From: an uncultured Oscillospiraceae bacterium
GTDB taxonomy: Bacteria > Bacillota > Clostridia > Oscillospirales > Oscillospiraceae
Length of the DNA stretch: 64,000 nt
Assembly (NCBI GenBank): GCA_910589155.1
Contig: CAJURY010000003.1
Location: 1 to 64,000, forward strand
Direction: 5' to 3'
Position 1 is the first letter of the stretch; the number at the start of each line of letters is the position of its first letter. Below are positions 54,123 to 61,744 of the stretch, piece after piece. Both the position numbers and the translations under genes were made by a program. The notes under the pieces are model-generated. The model saw nothing but the letters and a program-made list of their open reading frames with translations, had not been told where the DNA came from and made no database searches.

Positions 54123-54875
54123 ATGGGGAAACAAAAAAGGCGCGTACCTGGAAGTAGATTGGAAGCCGTCGGACGTTTGGAAGGAGCAGATCATGAAAAA
54201 GTACAAAAAGTACGGAAAGAAACTGACTGCCCTGGCCTGGCCTGCGCAGTTGTTATGCTCTTCGCCCTGACCATTTCTGCCAGCGCAGCTAGCAGCCATA
54301 CGCACTCGTATACGCAGCAAGTAGGCTCTCCCCAGACTTCACATCCACATAAAACGACCTGGAAATGTGAATGCGGTGCAACAAGTACAACATATCCTTT
54401 GGCATCCACATGTTCTTCGTGTACTTCCGGCGCCAAAACAAAAATAAACACAGCAAAAAAGACTTTTGTATTTGTTTACATAGATGGAGACAACGGGATA
54501 GGCGTGCCCGTTTCTGCAACGGCAGACTGCTATGTAGAATACTCGAATTACTGCTCATTTCCTTTCTCCATGACCTATAATTATCCAGCATTTGCGTCCT
54601 TTTCTTCCATTGTCAAATCCTATGCAACAATTTCTTCTATTTATCCATCCCTTACTTGCGTTTCTAGGACAGCGGTAAAATACTATTCTTCCTCTGGAAC
54701 CTTGCTGTCTACCCAATCTATGAAGTTGAATTACGATAACAATGCTATACCATATAATACTGCCACTGTTTATACTTTGACGTCTAAGCCATCTTACACT
54801 ACTTCTGGAGCAACCTTCGCTATGCCAACGTCCGGAAAGTCTTATATCTTGGATGTCACTACGTACTTGTCCTAA
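54123..54875 (+). CDS. Secreted protein 1, mature part fused in frame to the leader ORF
   Basis: A 250-residue reading frame. Residues 1-39 correspond to the leader ORF (MGKQKRRVPGSRLEAVGR...), with GAAAGGAG upstream. From about residue 40 it continues into the signal-peptide core (ACAVVMLFALTISASA) and then a mature domain of about 190 residues. In cassette 2 the signal peptide is read in another frame, from an ATG 70 bases further on. Here that ATG (54193) gives only a 25-residue product, because GGCCT is duplicated at 54234-54243. The mature part starts with a His/Cys-rich section (WKCECGAT and CSSC) that may bind zinc and continues as a Ser/Thr/Tyr-rich, strand-like domain. Family unknown. 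Either translated from 54123 with a long n-region, or a frameshifted gene. Confidence 0.6.
   Translation: MGKQKRRVPGSRLEAVGRLEGADHEKVQKVRKETDCPGLACAVVMLFALTISASAASSHTHSYTQQVGSPQTSHPHKTTWKCECGATSTTYPLASTCSSCTSGAKTKINTAKKTFVFVYIDGDNGIGVPVSATADCYVEYSNYCSFPFSMTYNYPAFASFSSIVKSYATISSIYPSLTCVSRTAVKYYSSSGTLLSTQSMKLNYDNNAIPYNTATVYTLTSKPSYTTSGATFAMPTSGKSYILDVTTYLS
54193..54270 (+). pseudogene. Interrupted signal-peptide frame of cassette 1
   Basis: ATG 54193, with GGAAGGAGC upstream, opens MKKYKKYGKKLTALA as in cassette 2. It runs out of frame after a 5-base tandem duplication (GGCCT twice, 54234-54243) and stops after 25 codons. Removing one unit would restore a normal signal peptide joined to the mature protein. 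Confidence 0.7.
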
Positions 54876-54909
54876 AATCGGTACATATTATAGATTGGGA
54901 GGAATTGTT

Positions 54910-55596
54910 ATGCATAAGAAAATCATTGTTGTATGTGTTGTACTTGCCCTATGCGTACTGGGAACGCTTGCTGGGATCGCCTATGCCGCAGCCAATGACG
55001 GCAGTGGAGATATGCGCCTTGCCGGTCAGTATTTCAAATCTGCAAACGCAGAAAAACCATTCAGTTCCAGCAAAAACGCACAAATTGTTGCAGAGTACAA
55101 CGGGCACAAAATTACAGCAGAAACCGTTGCGTATCAGAAAAACATGAATATTTTACGAGATACTGCGACGGCCGCAAAATACAGTTCTGATATGGATGTG
55201 ATCCAGCAGATCGTCAAAAGTATGATTCTTCTGGAAGAAGCGGAAAAGCTGGGGCTTGCTGCAACAGAAGCTGAAATCAATGAAATGGTTGAAAACGCGA
55301 AGCTGGCCTATTCGCTCCCGGAAGGCAAGGAACTGCTGGACGCATACTGCGCCGGTGCGGGAATTACGATTGACGAATATTTTGACCTTATCAGAGCGCA
55401 AGCGCCTGATGTGATTGCCCGCCAGAAATTAAAAAACGAAGCCGGAAGGCAGTACTGCGAATCTCATGGGTTGACGTATTCAAATGTGAATCCGCCGGAA
55501 GGAATGCTTGAAGCGCAGGAAGCATATATGGAAAACCTTTTTCATCAGCACGAAGCGGAAATCCAGTATTACATCGGAGAAGCTTCTGTTTCTTAG
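54910..55596 (+). CDS. Exported protein with SurA-N/PrsA-like chaperone domain
   Basis: A 228-residue protein beginning with a signal peptide or anchor (IIVVCVVLALCVLGTLAGIAYAA). The rest is helical: AEYNGHKITAETVAYQKNM followed by MILLEEAEKLGLAATEAEINEMV resembles the N-terminal domain of SurA/PrsA-type foldases. The peptidyl-prolyl isomerase domain is absent. It probably assists folding or holds the neighbouring secreted proteins; this is inference. GGGAGGAATTG precedes ATG 54910. It begins 34 bases after secreted protein 1. Confidence 0.75.
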   Translation: MHKKIIVVCVVLALCVLGTLAGIAYAAANDGSGDMRLAGQYFKSANAEKPFSSSKNAQIVAEYNGHKITAETVAYQKNMNILRDTATAAKYSSDMDVIQQIVKSMILLEEAEKLGLAATEAEINEMVENAKLAYSLPEGKELLDAYCAGAGITIDEYFDLIRAQAPDVIARQKLKNEAGRQYCESHGLTYSNVNPPEGMLEAQEAYMENLFHQHEAEIQYYIGEASVS

Positions 55597-55604
55597 CTTG
55601 TTTG

Positions 55605-55637
55605 CTGCCAGTGGTTCAGAGAATCACTGGCAGTGTT
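55605..55637 (+). terminator. Hairpin terminator after the SurA-N-like gene
   Basis: A 13-bp stem (CTGCCAGTGGTTC with GAATCACTGGCAG) and an AGA loop, followed by TGTTT. Probably a partial terminator. Confidence 0.65.
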
Positions 55638-55664
55638 TAAAACCGATGAATTGGAGTGGTGAAT

Positions 55665-55997
55665 ATGCATGAAGGCGTTTCTGAAATCGTGAATTGGGTG
55701 ATTACCGCATTGGCTATGCTTTTGACGCTTGTGGTTTTGGCCAGATTGCTCGCAAAGGTCTTTCGGTATAAATTCGCCCCGGTTAAGACCGTGCGCGCAA
55801 AGGTCATAAAAAAACACCGGCAGGAGCTTTTCAGCCAATATGCAGGTACGGGCAAGCGTTACAGGTATGTCGTTACATTTTTGGCGGAGGGGAAAAGGCT
55901 GTCTTTCTATGTTTCAGAGCTTTCCTTTGGCAATTACAAGGAAAATGAAACAGGAACGCTGAAGTATAAGGGCGATCGTCTCATTGACTTTTGTTGA
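55665..55997 (+). CDS. Small membrane protein, DUF2500-like
   Basis: A 110-residue protein with one membrane segment (about 8-31) and a soluble beta-rich domain (VRAKVIKKHRQ, RYVVTFLAEGKRLSFYVSE, GTLKYKGDRLIDF). The layout matches the DUF2500 protein at 29193-29570. ATG 55665 was preferred to GTG 55656 because GGAG lies 8 bases upstream. Function unknown. Confidence 0.7.
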   Translation: MHEGVSEIVNWVITALAMLLTLVVLARLLAKVFRYKFAPVKTVRAKVIKKHRQELFSQYAGTGKRYRYVVTFLAEGKRLSFYVSELSFGNYKENETGTLKYKGDRLIDFC

Positions 55998-56123
55998 TCT
56001 GAAAGCGCTCTGAAAGCGTTTAGAGTCTGCGGTGGGCAAGGGATATTCCCTTTGCCCGCCGCAGTACTTTGTACCAAATTGTGCAAAATGACAGAAATCG
56101 ATTTGCGATAAAAAATATTCTTG

Positions 56124-56152
56124 TTGACAATAGAGTGACTTTCTGATACACT
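56124..56152 (+). promoter_or_regulatory. Promoter of secreted-protein cassette 2
   Basis: Perfect TTGACA (56124-56129), 17 bases, TACACT (56147-56152). Confidence 0.88.
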
Positions 56153-56164
56153 AAAAATACAATG

Positions 56165-56183
56165 TATGGAAGAAATTTCCATA
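56165..56183 (+). promoter_or_regulatory. 5'-terminal mRNA hairpin, cassette 2
   Basis: TATGGAA (56165-56171) pairs with TTCCATA (56177-56183). The G68-C80 pair replaces an A-T pair of cassette 1, a compensatory change. Confidence 0.6.
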
Positions 56184-56204
56184 ACAAAAGCGAAAGGAGC
56201 GTGA

Positions 56205-56393
56205 ATGGGGAAACAAAAAAGGCGCGTACCCGGAAGTAGATTGGAAGCCGTCGGACGTTTGAAAGGAGCAAATTATGAAAAAGTACAAAAAGTACGGAAA
56301 GAAACTGACCGCCCTGGCCTGCGCAGTTCTTATGCTCTTCGCCTTGACTATTCCCGCCAGCGCAGCGGCAGGTACAAAAACTTATGTAATTGA
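56205..56393 (+). CDS. Leader ORF overlapping the secreted-protein gene, cassette 2
   Basis: A 62-residue basic ORF (MGKQKRRVPGSRLEAVGR...) with a strong GAAAGGAG 5 bases before its ATG. It begins 70 bases upstream of the signal-peptide ATG, overlaps that gene in another frame by about 120 bases, and ends inside it. The first 39 residues are nearly identical in cassette 1. It may regulate translation of the secreted protein, or be a non-functional by-product of the conserved DNA. Confidence 0.4.
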   Translation: MGKQKRRVPGSRLEAVGRLKGANYEKVQKVRKETDRPGLRSSYALRLDYSRQRSGRYKNLCN

Positions 56394-56835
56394 CAGTTCC
56401 AGCCAGCACTCTGTCATTGCAAAGATGACTACCAGTTATGTTGCCAGCAAAATTTACCCCATTACAGCTTCGCAAGCCCTGCATACCAAAGGAATTGCCA
56501 CAACAATCGGCGTTGCTACCAGTGTGACAACTACCTGCACTGCCAGTGATTCTTTAACTGTGCAATATTCAGATGCTTTTATCAGTTTATCCAGACAATT
56601 AGGCGTGAGCTATTCGCAAAGCTGTACAGTTTCTACTTCTGTCAGCTATTCAATTCCGGCTACAACAGCCAGCGGACGCTACAGAATTGAGACGGTTTAT
56701 CCGGCCCTGCGGGTACAGGAGGTTGTGACCAGAACAACATCTGCCGGCACAGAAACGTTACTGAATAAGACGATTACATACGCTCCGGAGACCAATTCAC
56801 AGTATTATAGATTAAACAGATACGCAAACCCATAA
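56275..56835 (+). CDS. Secreted protein 2 (intact signal peptide)
   Basis: A 186-residue protein. The signal peptide MKKYKKYGKKLTALACAV, then MLFALTIPASAAAG, has a likely cut after ASA-A near residue 32. GAAAGGAGC lies upstream. The mature part of about 155 residues is rich in Ser, Thr, Val and Tyr with regular strand-like alternation and only two Cys (in TTTCTASD and SQSCTVS), which could form a disulfide. It has no similarity by eye to the mature part of secreted protein 1. Family unknown. A candidate extracellular effector, bacteriocin or surface protein. Confidence 0.78.
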   Translation: MKKYKKYGKKLTALACAVLMLFALTIPASAAAGTKTYVIDSSSQHSVIAKMTTSYVASKIYPITASQALHTKGIATTIGVATSVTTTCTASDSLTVQYSDAFISLSRQLGVSYSQSCTVSTSVSYSIPATTASGRYRIETVYPALRVQEVVTRTTSAGTETLLNKTITYAPETNSQYYRLNRYANP

Positions 56836-56841
56836 GTATGG

Positions 56842-56871
56842 TTGACAGTATATTTGTTTTTATTGCATGAT
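56842..56871 (+). promoter_or_regulatory. Possible promoter of the lipoprotein-ABC unit
   Basis: Perfect TTGACA (56842-56847) and CATGAT (56866-56871) spaced 18 bases. A CGTCCGGGC/GCCCGGACG hairpin (56878-56900) follows and may either end the upstream transcript or cap this one. Confidence 0.4.
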
Positions 56872-56877
56872 AAAAAT

Positions 56878-56905
56878 CGTCCGGGCTTACTGCCCGGACG
56901 TATCT
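56878..56905 (+). terminator. GC-rich hairpin after secreted protein 2
   Basis: A perfect 9-bp stem CGTCCGGGC/GCCCGGACG with a TTACT loop, followed by TATCT. Weak tail, so possibly a partial terminator. Confidence 0.5.
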
Positions 56906-56925
56906 AAAATGAAAGGGTGAACAGG

Positions 56926-58059
56926 ATGCGAAGGAAATTCCTTTTATATATTGCTCTGGTCTTTGTGCTTTCTCTGTTTGCAGGTTGTACCAAACCGCAG
57001 CAGTCAATACCGGGTACAGACGGCACACAACATACGGAGCAATCCGATGCTTTGTCCGACATTCAGCTTTCAGACTGTAAATTACCCAGCCAAAAGGATT
57101 TTCTGCTTTTGTTATGCGAAAACTGCGACATCGTTAGATGTAACGCTTATTCTTCTGCGAACTTTCAACAATTTCAGTTGATTTCCTCTAAGCCTCTTGC
57201 GAAGGAAGAAATGCGGGTCACACTGGAAAATATACAGTGTGACTTTTCTTTAACGGAAGTCCCAATGGAGTTTCCCTATTATGTTTTTCAGGCTTATCAA
57301 GGACAGTCTTGGGGAGAATTGTACCAGTTGTCCTTATCGCAGGATACGGCGGAAGGGGAAAAGAAATTCCTTCATGAGCGGGAGAAATTTGAAAATGTCT
57401 TTCAGCAAATAGCGGAAACAAATATTCCCAAGCTGTATACCTATGATTTTATTATTTCCCTATCCAATAGGCAGGTCAATGCTCCTGCAAAATTTCATAC
57501 CCTCACGCTGACGGCTGGCGGCCAGACGCAAACCTACGAAATTGGTAATTTTCAAATTGTTGAAGATTTTTCCTTGCCAGAGGACGATGGGAATTTACTT
57601 TGCCAGACGCTTGCCAGCATAGATATGCCCATCGCCCCCAGCCCAAACGGGGAAATTTCAATCTGCGAGCTGCAATTTGACGTGCAGGAAGACTTGGAAA
57701 TTGTGGACGTGGCGTTTTTGGGCGAAGGCGCGCCCACCATCAAAGAATTGACCCTTTCCAGCGCGGAAACAGGAGTAGACGCGAAATGGGACGCAAGAGA
57801 ACCCTTTGCCGCCAGCAAGGGGGATACCATTACCCTGCGCGGCTCCGCCTGCGCGCCGATGCTGGCCGGGCAAACCTCCGGGAGTCTGCGGCGGTATTTG
57901 AAGGTGGAATACGTCTGCGGCGGCAAAACCGCCTGTACCGTGATTGAACTGGGCTACCGGATGCGCCTGAACAGCTACGAGGCCTACGCTTCTATGGTGG
58001 ACGGCGTGGATATGCAGTCCTACTATACGGATTATTACTTTAAAACCCTGGCGGGATAA
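56926..58059 (+). CDS. Lipoprotein of the ABC export cluster
   Basis: A 377-residue protein with a lipoprotein signal peptide (MRRKFLLYIALVFVLSLFAGC), lipobox FAGC, Cys at residue 23. The remainder is extracellular and has no recognisable domain. It lies 10 bases before the adaptor gene, so it probably works with the ABC complex or confers immunity; this is inferred from position. ATG 56926 was preferred to GTG 56917, with GAAAGGG upstream. Confidence 0.75.
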   Translation: MRRKFLLYIALVFVLSLFAGCTKPQQSIPGTDGTQHTEQSDALSDIQLSDCKLPSQKDFLLLLCENCDIVRCNAYSSANFQQFQLISSKPLAKEEMRVTLENIQCDFSLTEVPMEFPYYVFQAYQGQSWGELYQLSLSQDTAEGEKKFLHEREKFENVFQQIAETNIPKLYTYDFIISLSNRQVNAPAKFHTLTLTAGGQTQTYEIGNFQIVEDFSLPEDDGNLLCQTLASIDMPIAPSPNGEISICELQFDVQEDLEIVDVAFLGEGAPTIKELTLSSAETGVDAKWDAREPFAASKGDTITLRGSACAPMLAGQTSGSLRRYLKVEYVCGGKTACTVIELGYRMRLNSYEAYASMVDGVDMQSYYTDYYFKTLAG

Positions 58060-58069
58060 GGAGTATACC

Positions 58070-58936
58070 ATGGAGATTTTGCGAAAAATCGGAAAAATAC
58101 TTCTGTCTTTGCTGCTGGCTTTTCTGCTGCTTGCCCCGGTGGGCGTGATTTTTTACATATCCGGGCAGGAGCAAGCCCAGTATGCGCCCCCGGAGGCCAT
58201 AGAGCTGAAAGCCCAGTCCTACGGCGACCCTTGCCTCATCGTCCGCACAGATATGGACGAAACTATTACGCTGAGCGGGAAAGTGATCAGCGCCAAAATT
58301 TTCTATCAGGAACTGGACTACCGCGACCCTTACGCCCTGCGGCTTTTGCTTTCGCCGGGGCAGGTGATCTTTGCCGGGGACGTGATTGGTTCTTATAAGG
58401 GAGAGCCTGTGCTGGCCACGGAAACCGGCGTTGTGTCCAGCGTCAATTTGGGAACGGATTCCTATATCCAACTGGAATCTCTGGACGATTTAGTGTTGGA
58501 GTGTTATGTAAACGAAAAGACCCTTGCTGTTTTGCAGCGGGAGAATCTCGACCTTCGCGATGAAACCGGCGCGGCCTTGCAGGTGGCGAAAATCGACCCC
58601 ATTCAGCAAGGAGACCAGGGCACGCGGGCGCTTTTTACCATAGAGGCAGGGCGGTTTGTATATGGCGAGACCGTGGAAAATCTGCCCCTTACCACAGGGA
58701 AGGTATTTTCTCAGGCGCTGGTGGTGGAAAGCCAGTGTATTTACCGGCTGAACGGCGGCGACCAGCGCTATTTGCGCTTGGTAAACGAGCAGGGAGAATT
58801 TGTGGAGGAGCGCAAAATCACCGCCGGGTACACCAATGGCCGCTACACCTGCATCACCGGGGCAATGGAGGGAGAATATTGCGACCCCGGTTATAAGGCG
58901 GTGGTGGAAGGAAGTGGACGGGATGCAGGAACTTGA
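58070..58936 (+). CDS. Efflux adaptor-like membrane protein (HlyD/MacA type)
   Basis: A 288-residue protein anchored by one N-terminal segment (about 8-31, LLSLLLAFLLLAPVGVIFYI). Downstream strands resemble the beta-barrel and lipoyl-like part of periplasmic adaptor proteins (ETGVVSSVNLGTDSYIQLESLDDL, KITAGYTNGRYTCITGAMEG). It lacks the long coiled-coil hairpin of true MacA. In Gram-positives such proteins accompany MacB-type exporters. It overlaps the ATPase gene by 14 bases. Confidence 0.78.
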   Translation: MEILRKIGKILLSLLLAFLLLAPVGVIFYISGQEQAQYAPPEAIELKAQSYGDPCLIVRTDMDETITLSGKVISAKIFYQELDYRDPYALRLLLSPGQVIFAGDVIGSYKGEPVLATETGVVSSVNLGTDSYIQLESLDDLVLECYVNEKTLAVLQRENLDLRDETGAALQVAKIDPIQQGDQGTRALFTIEAGRFVYGETVENLPLTTGKVFSQALVVESQCIYRLNGGDQRYLRLVNEQGEFVEERKITAGYTNGRYTCITGAMEGEYCDPGYKAVVEGSGRDAGT

Positions 58937-59570
58937 TCTGCGGCTTTCCCACCTGCAAAAAAGCTATACCCGCCCGGTTCTGACTGATGTGAATCTTCAC
59001 ATGACCAACGACAGCTATTTTGCTATTTTGGGGCGTTCCGGCTCCGGGAAATCCACGCTTTTGCACATTCTGGGGCTGGTGGAGGGCTACGACGGGGGAG
59101 AATACTGGTTCAGTGGGCAAAAAATCCGCCCAGGCCGGGACTATGCACGGCTGCGGCTGGAAAAAATCGGGTTCATTTTTCAGGCGTATCATCTGATTCC
59201 CACCTTGTCCTGCAAGGAAAATATTCTTTTGCCCACCTTGTATTGCCGCAAAAACACGGCGCAGTCCTTTGAGCGGCTGGTGGAGCTGCTGGGGCTTGCG
59301 CCTTTTTTGTCTCAGCGGGTCACGACGCTTTCCGGCGGGGAAAAGCAGCGGGTCGCCATTGCGAGAGCGCTCATTTTAGACCCCTGTCTGATTCTGGCGG
59401 ACGAGCCAACCGGCAATCTGGACGAGAAAAACCGGGATGGGATTCTTCAATTGCTGCAAAGCGAGCACGAAGGGGGACGGGGCGTTTTGCTCATTACCCA
59501 CGACCAGGAAGCGGCGGGTCATGCCAAAAAGATTTTGCGGCTGGAAGGAGGAATGCTCCATGAAACCTGA
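58923..59570 (+). CDS. ABC transporter ATP-binding protein (MacB/LolD type)
   Basis: A 215-residue ATPase: Walker [11 protein letters not shown]-loop [11 protein letters not shown], signature [15 protein letters not shown], Walker [14 protein letters not shown]-loop LLITHD. FtsX-type exporters use this subfamily. The start is ATG 58923 inside the adaptor end; longer in-frame readings upstream are not real. It overlaps the permease gene by 11 bases. Confidence 0.93.
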   Translation: MQELDLRLSHLQKSYTRPVLTDVNLHMTNDSYFAILGRSGSGKSTLLHILGLVEGYDGGEYWFSGQKIRPGRDYARLRLEKIGFIFQAYHLIPTLSCKENILLPTLYCRKNTAQSFERLVELLGLAPFLSQRVTTLSGGEKQRVAIARALILDPCLILADEPTGNLDEKNRDGILQLLQSEHEGGRGVLLITHDQEAAGHAKKILRLEGGMLHET

Positions 59571-60804
59571 GCGTTTTTCCGCGATTCGCCACGCCTGCAA
59601 AATGCTGCGGCGAAATTTCCGGGGCTACGGTCTGCTTTCTGTGACGATTGTACTGTCTTTTTCCATTTTGTTGGGGTATTTGTGCTTTGTGGACGCGGCG
59701 CTTTACAATCGATACAAGGAGCTTTTCGCCGCGCCGGAGCAGGTGGTAATCGCCTATACCTACGACCGGGAGCCTGTCAAAATCCAGGCGTTTTCCCATA
59801 TGGCGCGGTACGCCGACCCCAAGGCGCAGATGTATTATTATGTGGAAACCGCCGCGCCGCTGACGCAGTTTGGCAACGTCACCGCAAACCTGACCTTTTT
59901 GCCGGCGGGGAACTACCCCGTTTATCAGGAGGTATTCAGCAAGGACGGCACATGGAACGCGGCACAGGAAATACGTCCTATTTTGGGCAGAACGAGTTTT
60001 TCCCTGAAGGAAAACGAGGCCATTGTAAACGAAAGTTTTTATGCCGCCCTGGGCGGGGACGGAACCTTTCCCATGGAGCTGACGGTTCCCTTTTCCTGGG
60101 CTGACGGAACGACTGCCGTTTTTTCCTTGCAGATTGTGGGGGTGTGCGGCGATGAAGGTATCCCCCAGGACATGGTAAAAATCGCCCCGGACGCATCGGG
60201 AAAAATGTCCGGCATTGTGCAGATTTATTTGCCGCAGTCCATACTGCAAGGCAAAAGCGCGGCGGATATGGAAAATCCCAAACGCGCCGCGTGGTTTTAC
60301 AGTGAAAACCCCCAGAAAATCGCGGACTGCGCGGATCAGTTGCAGCTTGCGGTGAACGCCGTCTGCCGGACGCAAAAAAGCGCAACGGAGCAGATTCGGG
60401 TGCAAAAGGCCACGAAAGCGGCGATTGCGGCCATTATGCTTTTATTATTGGGCGTGAATTTATATAGCAGCTTTTCCAACGCCCTTGCTGAGCGCAAATA
60501 TGAAATTGGAATCAAGCGCGCCATTGGCGCATCCGCGTGGGCGATTGTGCGGCAGTTTTTTATGGAGGGGCTTCTGGTGATGCTGGCAAATATTTTGCTG
60601 TCGGTTCTGCTTGTAGCGGATTTCTTATGCGTTTATAAGCTGTACCGGCTTTTTGCCGTCGGGGAGCAGTGGGTGATTGCGGTGTCGCCCTATTCAGCCG
60701 CCATGTTCGGCGTATGCAGCATTGCGCTGACGCTGGTTTTTTGCATTCTGTTTGCCTATCGCTCCACCCAGGTAGAAGTTGTGCAGTATTTAAAGGCGGA
60801 ATAG
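59560..60804 (+). CDS. FtsX-like ABC permease (MacB type)
   Basis: A 414-residue permease with the MacB/FtsX order: one N-terminal membrane segment (about 25-48), a large extracellular domain to about 285, then three C-terminal segments, with the domain-typical NALAERKYEIGIKRAIGAS near residue 310. It probably exports or extracts a hydrophobic or peptide substrate rather than a small ion. GGAGGAATGC precedes ATG 59560. Confidence 0.9.
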   Translation: MKPERFSAIRHACKMLRRNFRGYGLLSVTIVLSFSILLGYLCFVDAALYNRYKELFAAPEQVVIAYTYDREPVKIQAFSHMARYADPKAQMYYYVETAAPLTQFGNVTANLTFLPAGNYPVYQEVFSKDGTWNAAQEIRPILGRTSFSLKENEAIVNESFYAALGGDGTFPMELTVPFSWADGTTAVFSLQIVGVCGDEGIPQDMVKIAPDASGKMSGIVQIYLPQSILQGKSAADMENPKRAAWFYSENPQKIADCADQLQLAVNAVCRTQKSATEQIRVQKATKAAIAAIMLLLLGVNLYSSFSNALAERKYEIGIKRAIGASAWAIVRQFFMEGLLVMLANILLSVLLVADFLCVYKLYRLFAVGEQWVIAVSPYSAAMFGVCSIALTLVFCILFAYRSTQVEVVQYLKAE

Positions 60805-60805
60805 C

Positions 60806-61315
60806 ATGAAAAAAGTCATCATAATCGGATGTCCCGGCGCGGGGAAAAGCGTCTTTGCCCGGAGGCTCCAGGCAATTACCGCGCTGCCCTTGTACCATTT
60901 GGACACAATCTGGCACAGGCCGGACAAAACCCATATTTCCAGAGAAGCGTTTGACTGCCGGTTGCAGGAAATTTTCCAGAAAGACCGCTGGATTCTGGAC
61001 GGCAACTATCAAAGGACCCTGGAAGCGCGGCTTTGCCAATGCGATACGGTTTTCCTGCTGGACTACCCGGCGGAACTTTGCCTTGCGGGAGCGGCGGCGC
61101 GGGTCGGAACCCAGAGAACCGATCTGCCGTGGGTGGAAACGGAACTGGACGCGGCGTTCAGACAGCAAATTTTGGATTTTTCCCAGAAGCAGCGCCCGGA
61201 GATTTACGATTTGCTGGAAAAATATCAAGAAGGAAAAACCGTTTGCATTTTGAAATCCAGAGAAGAAGCAGACGCTTACTTGCGCCAGCTGAACGCTCCG
61301 CCGCAATGCGAATAA
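60806..61315 (+). CDS. P-loop kinase, DNA topology-modulation (FlaR)-like
   Basis: A 169-residue P-loop protein resembling adenylate kinases. Walker A is GCPGAGKSVFAR (8-19), followed by LYHLDTIW and WILDGNYQRTLEARL, typical of topology-modulation/FlaR-like proteins. The substrate is unknown. It begins 1 base after the permease stop, so it belongs to the same transcript, and it ends just before interspersed repeat copy B. Confidence 0.85.
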   Translation: MKKVIIIGCPGAGKSVFARRLQAITALPLYHLDTIWHRPDKTHISREAFDCRLQEIFQKDRWILDGNYQRTLEARLCQCDTVFLLDYPAELCLAGAAARVGTQRTDLPWVETELDAAFRQQILDFSQKQRPEIYDLLEKYQEGKTVCILKSREEADAYLRQLNAPPQCE

Positions 61316-61327
61316 AAAAGCCGCCGG

Positions 61328-61447
61328 GGCGGGCAGCGCCCGCTGACAACGCGTTACAAACGCCGCTGCAAGCTTGACACACCCTTGGGGGTCACTCGAC
61401 TTGAACTGCCCCAAAACGCAGGTAGTCACAATGCTGCCGTAGGGGCG
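61328..61447 (-). repeat. Interspersed repeat, copy B
   Basis: The reverse complement relates to 9081-9199. It starts 12 bases after the kinase stop with GGCGGGCAGCGCCCG and ends with AATGCTGCCGTAGGGGCG. Blocks with the shared GTCGAGTGACCCCCAA lie between. It is longer in the middle and lacks the extra palindrome of copy A. No ORF. Confidence 0.75.
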
Positions 61448-61464
61448 GATCTGTGTGTCCGCCC
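61443..61464. repeat. REP-like palindrome
   Basis: GGGCGGA and TCCGCCC pair around TCTGTGTG, attached to the end of copy B through GTAGGGGCG. Confidence 0.5.
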
Positions 61465-61465
61465 G

Positions 61466-61743
61466 TTGCAAACTGTCATATCATCAGCGCAATTACGATA
61501 GAATGCTGTCATTGCCAGCCATTGGAGTTTGCTTCGACGATACGTAACCGCTTACCCACAGCGAATTGTCACCAACGGCGCGCCCGCCGAGCGGCCGTTC
61601 CCTTGCAAAATCTGACAGCAGTTGCATTGAAATGACTGCCAGCAATGTCGCCTCGCGCTATCATGCAAAGTTTGAAACTGTACTTGTTGCAAGCTGCTAC
61701 TACAAATTATGCATTTATATGTTTTTAATTACACTTAAACTAA
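61466..61743. other. Intergenic stretch without recognised gene
   Basis: About 280 bases between repeat copy B and the end of cca. Short open frames here lack ribosome binding sites and protein-like composition. No promoter or RNA structure was identified. Confidence 0.5.
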
Positions 61744-61744
61744 G

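Larger units (their letters stand above)
53928..54300 (+). repeat. Duplicated 5' segment, copy 1
   Basis: A segment of about 370 bases closely matching 56010-56370. It contains a GC-rich hairpin (GCGGCGGGCAAGGGA and TCCC...TGCCGC), promoter, 5' hairpin, leader-ORF start and signal-peptide codons. Similarity ends where the mature protein begins. The block between the hairpin and the -35 box is diverged. Confidence 0.88.
56010..56370 (+). repeat. Duplicated 5' segment, copy 2
   Basis: The counterpart of 53928-54300. It begins with a hairpin (GCGGTGGGCAAGGGA with TCCCTTTGCCCGCCGC) that probably terminates the upstream gene, then promoter, 5' hairpin, leader-ORF start and signal-peptide codons. 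The first shared bases are TGAAAGCGTTTAGAGTCTGC. Confidence 0.88.

Noticed and set aside
60560..61471. A 303-codon minus-strand frame across the permease and kinase genes
   Set aside because: It overlaps two well-supported plus-strand genes. The only notable part is its start, which lies in interspersed repeat copy B and gives the false appearance of a shared peptide with 8991-9173.
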